Assembly: GCF_014281965.1 (NCBI RefSeq)
Contig: NZ_JACFTB010000009.1
Span: 118,210-182,209, forward strand
Length of the DNA: 64,000 nucleotides
From: Rhodococcus sp. BP22
GTDB lineage: Bacteria > Actinomycetota > Actinomycetes > Mycobacteriales > Mycobacteriaceae
Direction of reading: 5' to 3'
The translations under genes were made by a program, and so were the position numbers. The notes below the pieces were generated by a model. That model did not search any database. It saw only the letters and a list, made by a program, of their open reading frames with translations, and was not told the origin of the DNA. Below, piece by piece: positions 9,564 through 18,254 of this stretch (positions within the stretch are counted from its first letter, which is position 1; every line of letters starts with the position of its first letter).

Positions 9564-9881
9564 TCATGAAGACGGGGACTCGGCCGTGGCAGGCACATCG
9601 GTTCCCGACGGGCTGAGGAGCACGTTCAATATCTCTCCGATGTTGTGTCCGCGTTCGACGGGATGTCGCATCGGACGATCATCACGGACACGGTAGGAGT
9701 TGCGCCTACCGTCCCGGATCCGGTCGAGGTAGCCGGCATCCACCAAGTCACTGACTATGCCCTGGGCTGCTCGCTCGGTGATGCCGACGTTCTGGGCCAC
9801 ATCGCGTACCCGAATGTCCGGGTCACGAGCGATACAGAACAGCGCGTGGGCGTGGTTGGTAAAAAACGTCCATTCCGCCAT
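9564..9881 (-). CDS. Small winged-helix transcriptional regulator (MarR/ArsR-like)
   Basis: The 105-residue protein opens MAEWTFFTNHAHAL and contains a helix-turn-helix (VRDVAQNVGITERAAQGIVSDL), then a wing (YLDRIRDGRRNSYRV) and a short tail beginning MRHPVERGHNIGE. Proteins of this build are common in actinobacteria and lack an obvious ligand domain. It is divergent from the dab operon and shares the 151-bp control region with it, so it is a candidate regulator of inorganic-carbon uptake (inference). It converges on the kinase gene with a 25-bp gap. Confidence 0.82.
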   Translation of the reverse strand: MAEWTFFTNHAHALFCIARDPDIRVRDVAQNVGITERAAQGIVSDLVDAGYLDRIRDGRRNSYRVRDDRPMRHPVERGHNIGEILNVLLSPSGTDVPATAESPSS

Positions 9882-9987
9882 ATCCGGAGCCTAGCCGGGT
9901 CTGCAGCTCACAGGAACTCTGTCACCGGAAACGCATCTCAGCTTCGGTCTCTGGACACAAGTTCTTCGAATCACCCCAACTGCATTA

Positions 9988-10032
9988 CAGGTGATTTGAC
10001 ACCTGAATTGCAATGCATGTATCAATTTACCT
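9988..10032 (+). promoter_or_regulatory. dab operon promoter with operator dyad; leaderless start
   Basis: TTGACA (9996-10001), an 18-bp spacer and TATCAA (10020-10025) make a near-consensus sigma-A promoter. Seven bases later comes the ATG of dabB (10033), with no Shine-Dalgarno, so the mRNA is probably leaderless. A perfect dyad CAGGTG-N6-CACCTG (9988-10005) covers the -35 box, and a second short palindrome ATTGCAAT sits at 10007-10014 in the spacer. This arrangement points to repression by steric blocking. Confidence 0.65.
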
Positions 10033-11634
10033 ATGAGTACTGAGAATGTGTTCGCAGCTGCGCTCATCGGGGTGTTGGTGTTACCCCTCCTCGCTGCTGC
10101 GGCAGCCCTGGGCTTGAATGCTCGTCGACCTCGCGTGGCCCGGCAACTGGGCGGTTGGGTCGCGTCCGGGTGTTTCCTCGTCACAGGCGGATTGGGCATT
10201 GCCGTCATCACGCATCGCGAGGTGTCGATGTTGATCAGAGGTGAGGACGGAAACGTTCTTGCCGGGGTGGCGGCAAACCGGCTGGGCGTGCTCTTGATGC
10301 TGTTGGTATTCGGAGTGAGCGCCGTCGCGCAGAGTTTCGCTGTTCGTTATCTGGCGGGTGATTCTCGTGCACGGTGGTTTTCGGCATCGGCAGGTCTGCT
10401 CACCACTGCTTCGATCGGTTTGATGATCTCGGCGACTCTGATAGGCCTCGCAGTGTTCTGGACGATGGCAGGGGTGGCCTTATGTCTCCTGCTCGCTACC
10501 TACTCCCACCTGAGCGCGGCACGAGACGGGGTAAGACGAACGACACTCACCTTTTTGGTCGGGGACCTCGCACTCTGGCTTGCGGTCGTATTGGTGACCG
10601 TCCACGCGGGCAACCTCGAACTGGGGACGGCAAACGGAATGGACTTCGACGCTTCGACCCTGACCGCAGGCGCGATCGCCTGCCTCTTCGCACTGGCGGC
10701 GCTGTCGCGGTCCGCACAGATTCCGTTTCATCGCTGGCTACCCACCACACTGGCTGCGCCGACACCTGTGTCTGCGTTGCTGCACGCGGGGGTGGTCAAT
10801 GCGGGCGGAATACTACTGATCCGATTGGGAACCCTGGTCAACGGCTCTGGTGTCGCAATGGGGCTGGTGGTGCTCGCGGGTGCAGTCACCATGGTCTACG
10901 GGACGCTACTGATGCTGACCAAACCCGACATCAAGGGTGCCCTGACCCATTCGACCATGGCGCAGATGGGTTTCATGACCTTGACCTGCGGTCTTGGTCT
11001 CTACGCTGCTGCGGTATTCCATCTGGTGGCCCACGGTCTGTACAAAGCGACTTTGTTCCTCTCCTCTGGGTCTGCTGTCGATCACCACCGCCGAATTGCC
11101 TTCGCACCGCCCAAAATGCGGAGCACTCGGACTCGGCACGCGATAGTTGCGCTCGCTTCAGTAGCGGTACCGGCCCTGACGTTGGCTATCGCAGTGCGGG
11201 TGTTCCCTCTCCCCGCGGGCGAACACCAGTCCGGGTACGCACTGTTGATCTTTGCGTGGGCCACGGCAACCGCGGCCACCATGGGGTGGCTCGAACGACG
11301 ATTCGACGTCGGCCGCGCTCTGACAGCAGTGGCGACGCTCGCGGTGGCGTCGGCGGGCTATGTATGGCTCGTCGGTGCCGTCGCCGGATGGATGACCACG
11401 GACTTGCCCGATTACACGCCCCCTGTTGCGGCCAATTGGCTCCTCACAGCGATCGCCGGCGTCCTCGTTGGCATCACGGTGGTGCGGTATGCGGATGCCG
11501 CAGGACCTTGGGAGTTTCTGCATCGAACGCTCTACGTGCGAGCGCTCAGTGCAGGGCATGTCAGCATGCCTGACCCGCTGTCGAATCGCGCAAAACCAGC
11601 CACGACTTCACCTATGACAGGAGCACACCGATGA
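10033..11634 (+). CDS. dabB: DabB-type NuoL-like subunit of a dissolved inorganic carbon pump
   Basis: This 533-residue polytopic membrane protein is related to the proton-channel subunit NuoL/MrpA. It has a proton-conducting core with LSRSAQIPFHRWLPTTLAAPTPVSALLH-type motifs, MLTKPDIKGALTHSTMAQMGF and FHLVAHGLYKATLFL. It is not part of a complex I operon: the overlapping gene downstream is DabA. In the DAB systems described from Halothiobacillus, DabB is thought to pass cations to drive DabA-mediated hydration of CO2 to bicarbonate. ATG 10033 follows the promoter directly. The last codon overlaps dabA (ATGA), implying coupled translation. Confidence 0.88.
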   Translation: MSTENVFAAALIGVLVLPLLAAAAALGLNARRPRVARQLGGWVASGCFLVTGGLGIAVITHREVSMLIRGEDGNVLAGVAANRLGVLLMLLVFGVSAVAQSFAVRYLAGDSRARWFSASAGLLTTASIGLMISATLIGLAVFWTMAGVALCLLLATYSHLSAARDGVRRTTLTFLVGDLALWLAVVLVTVHAGNLELGTANGMDFDASTLTAGAIACLFALAALSRSAQIPFHRWLPTTLAAPTPVSALLHAGVVNAGGILLIRLGTLVNGSGVAMGLVVLAGAVTMVYGTLLMLTKPDIKGALTHSTMAQMGFMTLTCGLGLYAAAVFHLVAHGLYKATLFLSSGSAVDHHRRIAFAPPKMRSTRTRHAIVALASVAVPALTLAIAVRVFPLPAGEHQSGYALLIFAWATATAATMGWLERRFDVGRALTAVATLAVASAGYVWLVGAVAGWMTTDLPDYTPPVAANWLLTAIAGVLVGITVVRYADAAGPWEFLHRTLYVRALSAGHVSMPDPLSNRAKPATTSPMTGAHR

Positions 11635-14216
11635 CCGCGGCAGTCGATCACTCATCGAACCGAATCCGTCGAGCCAAGTTGCGTGCAGAGGTGGCCTTGG
11701 CTGCCCGGGTACTGCCGACGCACTACCCCGTCGAAACATTCATCGCCGTCAATCCCTTGGCAGGCCTCGAGAGGATGCCGTTCGAGCAAGCCACTCACCG
11801 CGCCGGTGATCTCTACGGTGCGCAGGCAACCCTGCCCGAGCAGACATTTCGGGTGCTGTATCGGGACGGTCGAATCACCGATGCCGACATCGACAGCGTT
11901 TTGCAGCGACGCTTTCCCGGTGTGATGAACGGTCCCCGGGTGGAACTCGGCACTGAGTTCTCGACACCGGGGCAGCTCCTGAGAGGTGACCTTTTGTACG
12001 GCACTACATCCGCTGATTTGCTGCGCAGTAACCGTACTCGCAGTGAGGTGTCCATACCCGTCATCGCTGACACCGTGGACGCTCAAACAGCCAAATGGTG
12101 CTCTGCCTTCCTGGGTTCCACCGCAACCGGTTGGCCGATGCCTGGACGTGAGAATGGATTCTTCTCGGCCTGGCACGGGCTCGCACATCGCGACCACACT
12201 CTGCCTCGCCAGGTCAGGGCAGAGTTGCGCAAGCTGCCTGTCCGAGCCGACGAAGCTGTGCTGTCGGCACTGGACATGCTTGATATCGATGATGATTCGC
12301 GAGCCGCCTACGTGCAAGCACACTTGACTCGTCTGCCTGGATGGGCCGCCCACGTGCGGTGGTGCTCCGAACGAGGAGTTGGAATCGACTTAGTGGACTA
12401 TTTGGCGATGCGCCTGTCCTACGAGGCAATAATGCTAGCCAGTAGCGGACAGGGCGTCACACACAACTCGGAAATCACAACGGCATCGGAGGTCCCCTCA
12501 GCCCGGCAACGGTCGGAAGCTCTCGTGAAGGCTTGGGGTATCGCCAAGGTTACGGAACCTGAATTAACCGCCGCAGCTCGGATTCTTGCTGTCCTACCGG
12601 ACATCGCGCGTACCGCCATATGGCAGGAAGCCTATGAAGCGCACTACCGCGACGCGCTACTCAGCGACTTGCAGCGCATTCCTCCAACCCATGCTTCCGA
12701 TCCTGTCCATGTACAGATGGTGTGCTGCATCGACACCCGATCCGAAGGCCTGCGGCGCCACCTCGAAGCACTCGAAGGGTATCGAACTCTCGGTTTCGCG
12801 GGATTCTTCGCCGCCGCAATCCGTTTCACCGATCTTGCTGGTGGAGCCAGCAGCGACCTCTGCCCGGTGCTGATTTCTCCGAACCACGATGTCGGCGAAC
12901 ATCCCGCGACGCACGCGCTTTCCGCGGCCACCCGCCGTGTGGCGGGGCTCTCGACGCTCGCGGCCGCCGACGCATCGTTCCATAGTGCGAAAGACTCTGC
13001 TGTTGCACCGTTCACCCTCGCAGAGGTAGCCGGATGGGTGGCGGGTCCCTGGGCCGCGGCCAAGACGCTGGCACCCGCCGCCAGCGCCGCGGTCAGGCGG
13101 CGAGTGCGCCACCTCATTGCACCACCGGCACCCACTGTGATCAGCGTCGACGACACGATCGCACTGGATCAGCAAGTAGGTATCGCGCAAGCAGCGTTGG
13201 CAACGATGGGCTTCACCGACGGGTTTGCGCGCTTGGTCGTGATGTGTGCACACGCCGGCCAGACCGAAAACAACCCCTATCAAGCATCGCTCGACTGTGG
13301 TGCCTGTGGCGGACAACCCGGCGCCCCGACGGCCCGCACTGCTACCGCCATACTTAACTCGTATGCCGTCCGCAGGGAACTTCGCAGCAACGGAATCGAC
13401 ATCGGAGATGGTACCTATTTCATTGCGGCACAACACAACACCACCACTGACCGCGTCGTGCTTCTCGATACCCATGTGGTGCCCAACAGTCACAGGGACG
13501 ACCTTGCACGGCTGACCGCAGACCTCGACATCGTCAGCAGTGCGCTGGCCGTCGAGCGGTGCACGGTCCTTCCAGGCGCACCGAAGACTCCGTCGCCAAC
13601 CCGAGCAGCCCGCCATGTCAGAGCCCGAGCCGCCGACTGGGCACAGGTCTACCCCGAATGGGGTCTCGCATCCAATGCTGCCTTCATCATCGGGCCACGC
13701 ACGACCACCAGGGGTATCGACCTGAACCGTCGCGCATTCCTCCACTCCTATGATGCTGCAACCGATCCCGACGGCACCGCCCTCGAGACGATCCTCACCG
13801 CTCCCCTGGTGGTAGCGCAGTGGATCAACTGCCAATATTATTTTTCGACTGTCGCCCCCCGCGCATTCGGAGCCGGTACAAAGACCATCCACAACGTCAT
13901 TGCCGGTGTTGGAGTACTTGCCGGACATGGCGGAGATCTACAACTCGGGCTGCCACAACAATCCGTTACTCACGATGGTCTGCTCGTTCATGAACCCATG
14001 CGACTGCTGGCCATAGTCGAGGCACCCCTGGCAAACATCACCACGATCATCGCCCGAAACCCCATGCTCCAGGATCTCGTCGACAACGAGTGGATAGCAC
14101 TGGCGGCACGCGAACACCCCCAACAACCTTGGCAGCGACACACCCGCATGGGGTGGCAGCGCTGGGACGAACATTCGACAACACCTATCCCCCACGAGCA
14201 GGAGACAACCCGATGA
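11631..14216 (+). CDS. dabA: DabA-type (DUF2309) beta-carbonic-anhydrase-like subunit
   Basis: The protein has 861 residues, a normal size for DUF2309. The four expected zinc/active-site residues are all present: C366 and D368 in CCIDTRSEG, H541 in CAHAGQ and C556 in LDCGACGG. The C-x-D pair and the 15-residue H-to-C spacing match what is known for DabA (C351, D353, H524, C539 in the Halothiobacillus protein). It should catalyse one-way CO2 hydration at the membrane in complex with DabB. It ends with a second ATGA overlap into the PII-like gene. In a heterotroph such a pump would supply bicarbonate for carboxylases or help growth at low CO2 (inference). Confidence 0.92.
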   Translation: MTAAVDHSSNRIRRAKLRAEVALAARVLPTHYPVETFIAVNPLAGLERMPFEQATHRAGDLYGAQATLPEQTFRVLYRDGRITDADIDSVLQRRFPGVMNGPRVELGTEFSTPGQLLRGDLLYGTTSADLLRSNRTRSEVSIPVIADTVDAQTAKWCSAFLGSTATGWPMPGRENGFFSAWHGLAHRDHTLPRQVRAELRKLPVRADEAVLSALDMLDIDDDSRAAYVQAHLTRLPGWAAHVRWCSERGVGIDLVDYLAMRLSYEAIMLASSGQGVTHNSEITTASEVPSARQRSEALVKAWGIAKVTEPELTAAARILAVLPDIARTAIWQEAYEAHYRDALLSDLQRIPPTHASDPVHVQMVCCIDTRSEGLRRHLEALEGYRTLGFAGFFAAAIRFTDLAGGASSDLCPVLISPNHDVGEHPATHALSAATRRVAGLSTLAAADASFHSAKDSAVAPFTLAEVAGWVAGPWAAAKTLAPAASAAVRRRVRHLIAPPAPTVISVDDTIALDQQVGIAQAALATMGFTDGFARLVVMCAHAGQTENNPYQASLDCGACGGQPGAPTARTATAILNSYAVRRELRSNGIDIGDGTYFIAAQHNTTTDRVVLLDTHVVPNSHRDDLARLTADLDIVSSALAVERCTVLPGAPKTPSPTRAARHVRARAADWAQVYPEWGLASNAAFIIGPRTTTRGIDLNRRAFLHSYDAATDPDGTALETILTAPLVVAQWINCQYYFSTVAPRAFGAGTKTIHNVIAGVGVLAGHGGDLQLGLPQQSVTHDGLLVHEPMRLLAIVEAPLANITTIIARNPMLQDLVDNEWIALAAREHPQQPWQRHTRMGWQRWDEHSTTPIPHEQETTR

Positions 14217-14536
14217 CATACACAGGCCTGACAAAGATGACCAAGATCGAAATCGTCGTCACCGGAGACGACGCACCAGCAGTACGCGAACTCTTTCGCA
14301 ACGCCGACGCCACCGGCTTCACCAGCGTGTCCGGGGTTTCGGGCCTTGGCCATCACGGCTATCGCCAGGGCCGATTGTTGTTCAATCAGCAAGCAGCACT
14401 GGAGTTACTGATCACGGTGGTTCCAGAGACCAAGGTCGAGGTGCTCCTCGCCGGCCTAAGGCCATTTCTCGACGCCTCACCGGGAGTGCTTTTCGTGTCG
14501 GAAACCTACGTCAGCCGCGCCGACTACTTCATGTGA
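14213..14536 (+). CDS. PII-like regulatory protein of the dab operon
   Basis: This protein of 107 residues probably folds as a PII/CutA-type trimer: KIEIVVTGDDAPAVRELFRNADATGF opens it, a flexible middle (GVSGLGHHGYRQGRLLF) sits where the PII T-loop would be, and a second beta-alpha-beta unit follows (LELLITVVPETKVEVLLAGLRPFL). Standard PII uridylylation and GlnB signatures are absent. PII-like proteins accompany several bicarbonate transporters (SbtB, CPII) and gate them in response to adenine nucleotides or bicarbonate; the translational coupling here suggests the same job for DabAB. The start is ATG 14213 with GGAG upstream; ATG 14237 is an alternative. Confidence 0.75.
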   Translation: MTYTGLTKMTKIEIVVTGDDAPAVRELFRNADATGFTSVSGVSGLGHHGYRQGRLLFNQQAALELLITVVPETKVEVLLAGLRPFLDASPGVLFVSETYVSRADYFM

Positions 14537-14674
14537 ACCAGTGCGGTCATTCACTCAACGGACAACGAGAGCCAGCGTCCGAATAGCTCTCCTGTTTCAG
14601 TACACAGAAACGAGTCGGTCGTTCCGAAGGCAACTCGATACACGCCAGTGATGGCAGAGCGTGGGACGAGGACC

Positions 14675-14713
14675 ACGAATCCGGTGTCCGACAGGAGACA
14701 CCGGATTCGTTTA
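14675..14713 (+). terminator. Rho-independent terminator of the dab operon
   Basis: A perfect 14-bp stem (14675-14688 with 14697-14710) encloses an 8-base loop and is followed by a short T run. It lies 138 bp after the PII-like stop codon, with no gene in between. Confidence 0.75.
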
Positions 14714-14748
14714 CACCCGTCGCGTCAGGTGTGGTTTCTGTTCGGATG

Positions 14749-14943
14749 GGCCATCCGCTGGGTGCGACCGGCAATGCTGCTCGGTACGGTCCTCGACGAA
14801 CTCGAAGCGCACCCAGGGCCGCTACGGACTCATCACACTGCCGACGTACCGCGAAGTCAGATCGGACTGCCCGAGGTGCTTCTCGGAGTACTGCCTGGAG
14901 CGGGCAGCGTCGCGCGCACCGTCCGACTGATCGGCATCCAGCG
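14749..14943 (+). pseudogene. Fused fossil of thiolase C-terminus and FadB/FadJ hydratase fragment
   Basis: GHPLGATGNA (from 14749), then after a frame change LLGTVLDELEA, then after another QGRYGLITL, follow in order the C-terminal motifs of acetyl-CoA acyltransferase. At 14861 the sequence jumps into IGLPEVLLGVLPGAGSVART, the middle of the enoyl-CoA hydratase part of the multifunctional FadB/FadJ protein. The rest of both genes is missing. This is the remnant of a fadA-fadB pair collapsed by an internal deletion plus at least two frameshifts. It lies just upstream of an intact acyl-CoA ligase of the same pathway. Confidence 0.72.
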
Positions 14944-15207
14944 AGGACCAGGGGTGCCGGTCCCTACTGATGAGCCGATGCGACACCGACCTGACGCCGA
15001 TGGAGGCCAGTGACATGAATCCCCCACGTGGGACCTCAGTCCCACTCGACGGCGGCAGGCGTTGCTCTGCTGCCGTCGCAAACTCGGAGACTTCGATTTG
15101 GACGGAAGTCGTCCGCCGGACCGAGTCCCAAGTTAATATTCGCGTCACGATTGCGAGGCAACCGGACTTGCGTAATCGGTGCGCCAATACGATATGAGGA
15201 TGGTTCA

Positions 15208-16770
15208 ATGTCCGCTCCCACCGTAGGAATCATCTCTGATCGCGTTGAGCATTGGTCGACGGTCAAACCGGACGAGCTTGCGATGGCCTTCCAAGGGTCG
15301 GAATACACCTGGTCACAGTGGTACGAGCGCATCCTCCGCGTCGCGGCCGCCCTCGCAGATGCAGGTATCGTAGCCGGCGATACGGTGGCGTTTGTCGACA
15401 AAAATCATCTGTCGTGTATCGAAGTAACCTATGCCGCTTCACTTCTCGGTGCGGCGAACGTCGTCCCCAACTGGCGGCTCGCAGGTGAAGAACTCGATTA
15501 CGTGCTCGCCGACTCAGGTGCCCGCATCCTGTTCGTCGGGAGCGAACTCCACCCACAGATTCTTGCCATCCGCGACCGTCTGAGCGCCGTCGAAATGATC
15601 TTCTCGATAGGCGGTGAACACGATGAGTTCGAGCTTTGGATCGACGCAGTCTCGCCGCTACACACCCGTCCACATGTAAGCCCCGATGCGACTGCCCTGA
15701 TTCTCTACAGCTCAGGAACTACCGGTCGTCCCAAAGGCATTCGGCTGACACATCGAAACCTTTTCGCACACAGCGACAGCATGCTCGAGATCATGCCGGT
15801 GGAAGAAGACCACCGATTCTTGATCGCCATGCCTATGTTCCACGTCGGTGGAACCTGCTACGCCATCATGGGGATTCATGCTGGTAAGCACTGCTACTTC
15901 ACCAGGGAAGCCGACGGCCCGTCTATCTTTGCCGGACTCGCGGCCGGCGCCAACATCGCCTTTCTTGTTCCCCCGGTGATCGCCGCGGTGTTGGCTGCAG
16001 GAGAACAAGCGATCAATGCGTTCAAGGCATTCAAGCGCATCATCTACGGCGCTGCACCGATGCCGCTGCCACTGTTACGCGCTGCGCTTGCTGCCTGGCC
16101 GGACACCGAGTTCGTACAGGTCTACGGCATGACCGAGTTGGCTGGGGTGGTCACCGCGTTGATGCCCGATGTTCATCGCGATGAGGCCCAGACCGAACGC
16201 ATGGCCTCGGCTGGGACGCCGATCCCCGGTATGGAAGTCCGGATCGTCGATCCCGTGACACTCGAGGATGCACCAACCGGCATCACTGGTGAACTGTGGT
16301 GGCGGTCGGAACAATGCACCCCGGGCTATCTGGGCAAACCCGAGGCTACAGCCGAAACCATCACCTCCGACGGGTGGTTGCGCAGCGGGGACATGGGACG
16401 AGCCGATAATGGCGGCTTCATATTTATCGAAGACCGCCTCAAGGACATGATCATTACCGGTGGTGAGAACGTCTACTCCCCTGAGATCGAACGGATCCTG
16501 GTGGAGCATCCCGCAATCGCCGAGGTCGCGGTCATCGGCGTCCCCGATGACCGTTGGGGCGAAACGATCAAAGCCGTTGTCGTTCTCGTGCCCGACGCAA
16601 TCGTCGATGAATCCGAATTGATCACCTACACCCGCGGCCGTCTCGCAAAGTTCAAATGCCCCACGAGTATCGACGTCGTCGAAGTCCTCCCCCGCAACCC
16701 CACCGGAAAAATCCTCAAACGCGACCTCCGCAAACCGTACTGGGACAACCGAGACCACAACTTGGTCTAG
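15208..16770 (+). CDS. Fatty-acyl-CoA ligase (AMP-forming)
   Basis: This 520-residue ANL-superfamily enzyme activates a carboxylic acid with ATP and CoA. Motifs: ALILYSSGTTGRPKG (P-loop), the VYGMTEL region, the RSGDMGRADNG hinge region, DRLKDMIITGGENVYSPEIE and the C-terminal catalytic lysine in PTGKILKRDLR. ATG 15208 has GAGGA 8 bp upstream. The frame stays open upstream to 15028 but that part is not protein-like. The size and the GGENVYSPEIE stretch fit medium/long-chain FadD-type ligases; the substrate cannot be read. It probably belonged with the decayed fadA/fadB remnant upstream. Confidence 0.9.
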   Translation: MSAPTVGIISDRVEHWSTVKPDELAMAFQGSEYTWSQWYERILRVAAALADAGIVAGDTVAFVDKNHLSCIEVTYAASLLGAANVVPNWRLAGEELDYVLADSGARILFVGSELHPQILAIRDRLSAVEMIFSIGGEHDEFELWIDAVSPLHTRPHVSPDATALILYSSGTTGRPKGIRLTHRNLFAHSDSMLEIMPVEEDHRFLIAMPMFHVGGTCYAIMGIHAGKHCYFTREADGPSIFAGLAAGANIAFLVPPVIAAVLAAGEQAINAFKAFKRIIYGAAPMPLPLLRAALAAWPDTEFVQVYGMTELAGVVTALMPDVHRDEAQTERMASAGTPIPGMEVRIVDPVTLEDAPTGITGELWWRSEQCTPGYLGKPEATAETITSDGWLRSGDMGRADNGGFIFIEDRLKDMIITGGENVYSPEIERILVEHPAIAEVAVIGVPDDRWGETIKAVVVLVPDAIVDESELITYTRGRLAKFKCPTSIDVVEVLPRNPTGKILKRDLRKPYWDNRDHNLV

Positions 16771-16793
16771 ACACCGAAGAAATATGGTGCCGA

Positions 16794-17525
16794 TCAGTCC
16801 AAAGCCCATTTGACGGCCACGGACACGCTGACAGTCTGCTGCCCGGGTTCGATGGGGACCGATGAGTCGGCCATACTCGCGCCCTCTGGGAATCTCGACA
16901 GTTGGTCCTGCCCGGTGATGTTTTCGGTAATGGACAGAACTTGCCCGAGGTCGCTACCCGAGAGCGTCGCGTACTGCTCAGCGCGATCGCGGGCGTCGGC
17001 GAATGCCCGGGCCCGCGCGTCGGATATCAGTTCCGAATCGTCGTCGATGCGGAACGACACTCCGGAGATCCGGGTTGCGTTGCCACCGGCGGACGTGGCG
17101 TCGCCGAGGACCGTCGACGCCTTCGACAGGTCCCGGACCGTGATCCGCAAGGTGTTGGTTGCCTGGTAGCCGGAAATCTCCGAGGTTCCGCCGAGCATCC
17201 CGCCCGAGTACTGGGGGTTGATGGACACCTGTTGAGTCTGAATGTCTTCGCGATCGACGCCCGCGTTCGATATCGCATCGGTTACTTTGCCGACCGCAGC
17301 ATTTGCCTGATCAATCGCGGTCGTGACGTCGTTGGCCATCGTCTCGACGCCGATCTGCGCCGTCAGGGTGTCGGGTGTGCCTTCGACTTCACCGACGCCG
17401 TTGACGCTGACTCCGGGCGGCCCATCGGCGGACGCTGTATTGTTCCCGCACCCCGCGGTCAGACCGAGCGCCACGAGTAGTGCTGCTGAACCGATCGCCT
17501 TCTGTACCCATCGTTTTCGAATCAT
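16794..17525 (-). CDS. SIMPL-domain (DUF541) lipoprotein
   Basis: The protein has 243 residues with a lipoprotein signal peptide, basic start MIRKRWVQK and lipobox LTAGC with the acylated cysteine at 26. The mature part is a SIMPL/DUF541 domain: VSVNGVGEVEGTPDTL opens it, followed by the paired helical segment TTAIDQANAAVGKVTDAI, GVDREDIQTQQVSINPQY and the C-terminal VSVSVAVKWALD strand. Such periplasmic or surface proteins (BP26/OmpR-like oligomers) have poorly known roles in envelope stress. ATG 17525 is chosen; a GTG at 17540 is possible. It converges with the acyl-CoA ligase. Confidence 0.88.
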   Translation of the reverse strand: MIRKRWVQKAIGSAALLVALGLTAGCGNNTASADGPPGVSVNGVGEVEGTPDTLTAQIGVETMANDVTTAIDQANAAVGKVTDAISNAGVDREDIQTQQVSINPQYSGGMLGGTSEISGYQATNTLRITVRDLSKASTVLGDATSAGGNATRISGVSFRIDDDSELISDARARAFADARDRAEQYATLSGSDLGQVLSITENITGQDQLSRFPEGASMADSSVPIEPGQQTVSVSVAVKWALD

Positions 17526-17635
17526 CGACGTAGTGTGCACGGTTTCGGTCGAACTCGAAAGACCACAAACGACGAATCATGGTTGGTCCACTCAGCGACA
17601 ACGAAGTACCCGTCGCACCTGAGATCTTTCGTCGA

Positions 17636-18208
17636 TTACCGACTCGAGGGATTCAGGCTTGACTTCGTGCGCTCGGCCTCGAAGGACACGGTCACCTCGT
17701 CGACCACCTTCATAGCACCAAGCATCTGTGAGTACGGCTTGATTCCGTAATCCGACTGGCGCACTGTGTTTTCGGATGCACAGTGCCATCTCGTACCATC
17801 GTCGGCGACGGTTACGATCACAGTCTTCTCCAGGGTGACGCCGTGGATCTCCATCGTGCCGCGCAGGCTGAATCCGTTCTCGATCGCGGCGATATCGTCT
17901 GATCGGTAACGAATCTGGGGGTACCGTTTCGCGTCGAAGGTCTTCAGCGCGTTAGATTTTGCGAGGATCTTCTCCGGCCCGATCAGCGGCGTGACACCAC
18001 CTTCACCGTCGACCACGTCGAGTGAATCGACTTCGGCGGTGAGGGTGACCGAGGTGGGAATGTCCCCAGACCAGTCGACCGCGGCCATCCACGACTTGAT
18101 TGCAATGGTGAGACGGTGGCCCAATTTGGACGCCTTGCCGGTGACGTCCGTCTTGATCGTCAGTTGGCCGCCGTCTGATGCGTCGAATGTCCATCTCACA
18201 GGAGTCAT
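17636..18208 (-). CDS. YceI-family protein
   Basis: This 190-residue protein is a YceI lipocalin-like beta-barrel that in relatives binds polyisoprenoid or other amphiphilic lipids. Visible family features are WTFDASDGGQLTIKTDVTGKASKLGH (start of the barrel), TLTAEVDSLDV, the KTFDAKRYPQIRYRS strand and ENGFSLRGTMEIHGVT. There is no signal peptide from ATG 18208, so it is either cytoplasmic or the family type without one. A longer upstream frame lacks coding character. Neighbouring lipoprotein and oxygenase genes on the same strand do not overlap it. Confidence 0.88.
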   Translation of the reverse strand: MTPVRWTFDASDGGQLTIKTDVTGKASKLGHRLTIAIKSWMAAVDWSGDIPTSVTLTAEVDSLDVVDGEGGVTPLIGPEKILAKSNALKTFDAKRYPQIRYRSDDIAAIENGFSLRGTMEIHGVTLEKTVIVTVADDGTRWHCASENTVRQSDYGIKPYSQMLGAMKVVDEVTVSFEAERTKSSLNPSSR

Positions 18209-18254
18209 AACTCGACAGTAATAGTCGATCAACCACGAAATTCGAGTTCGGCGA

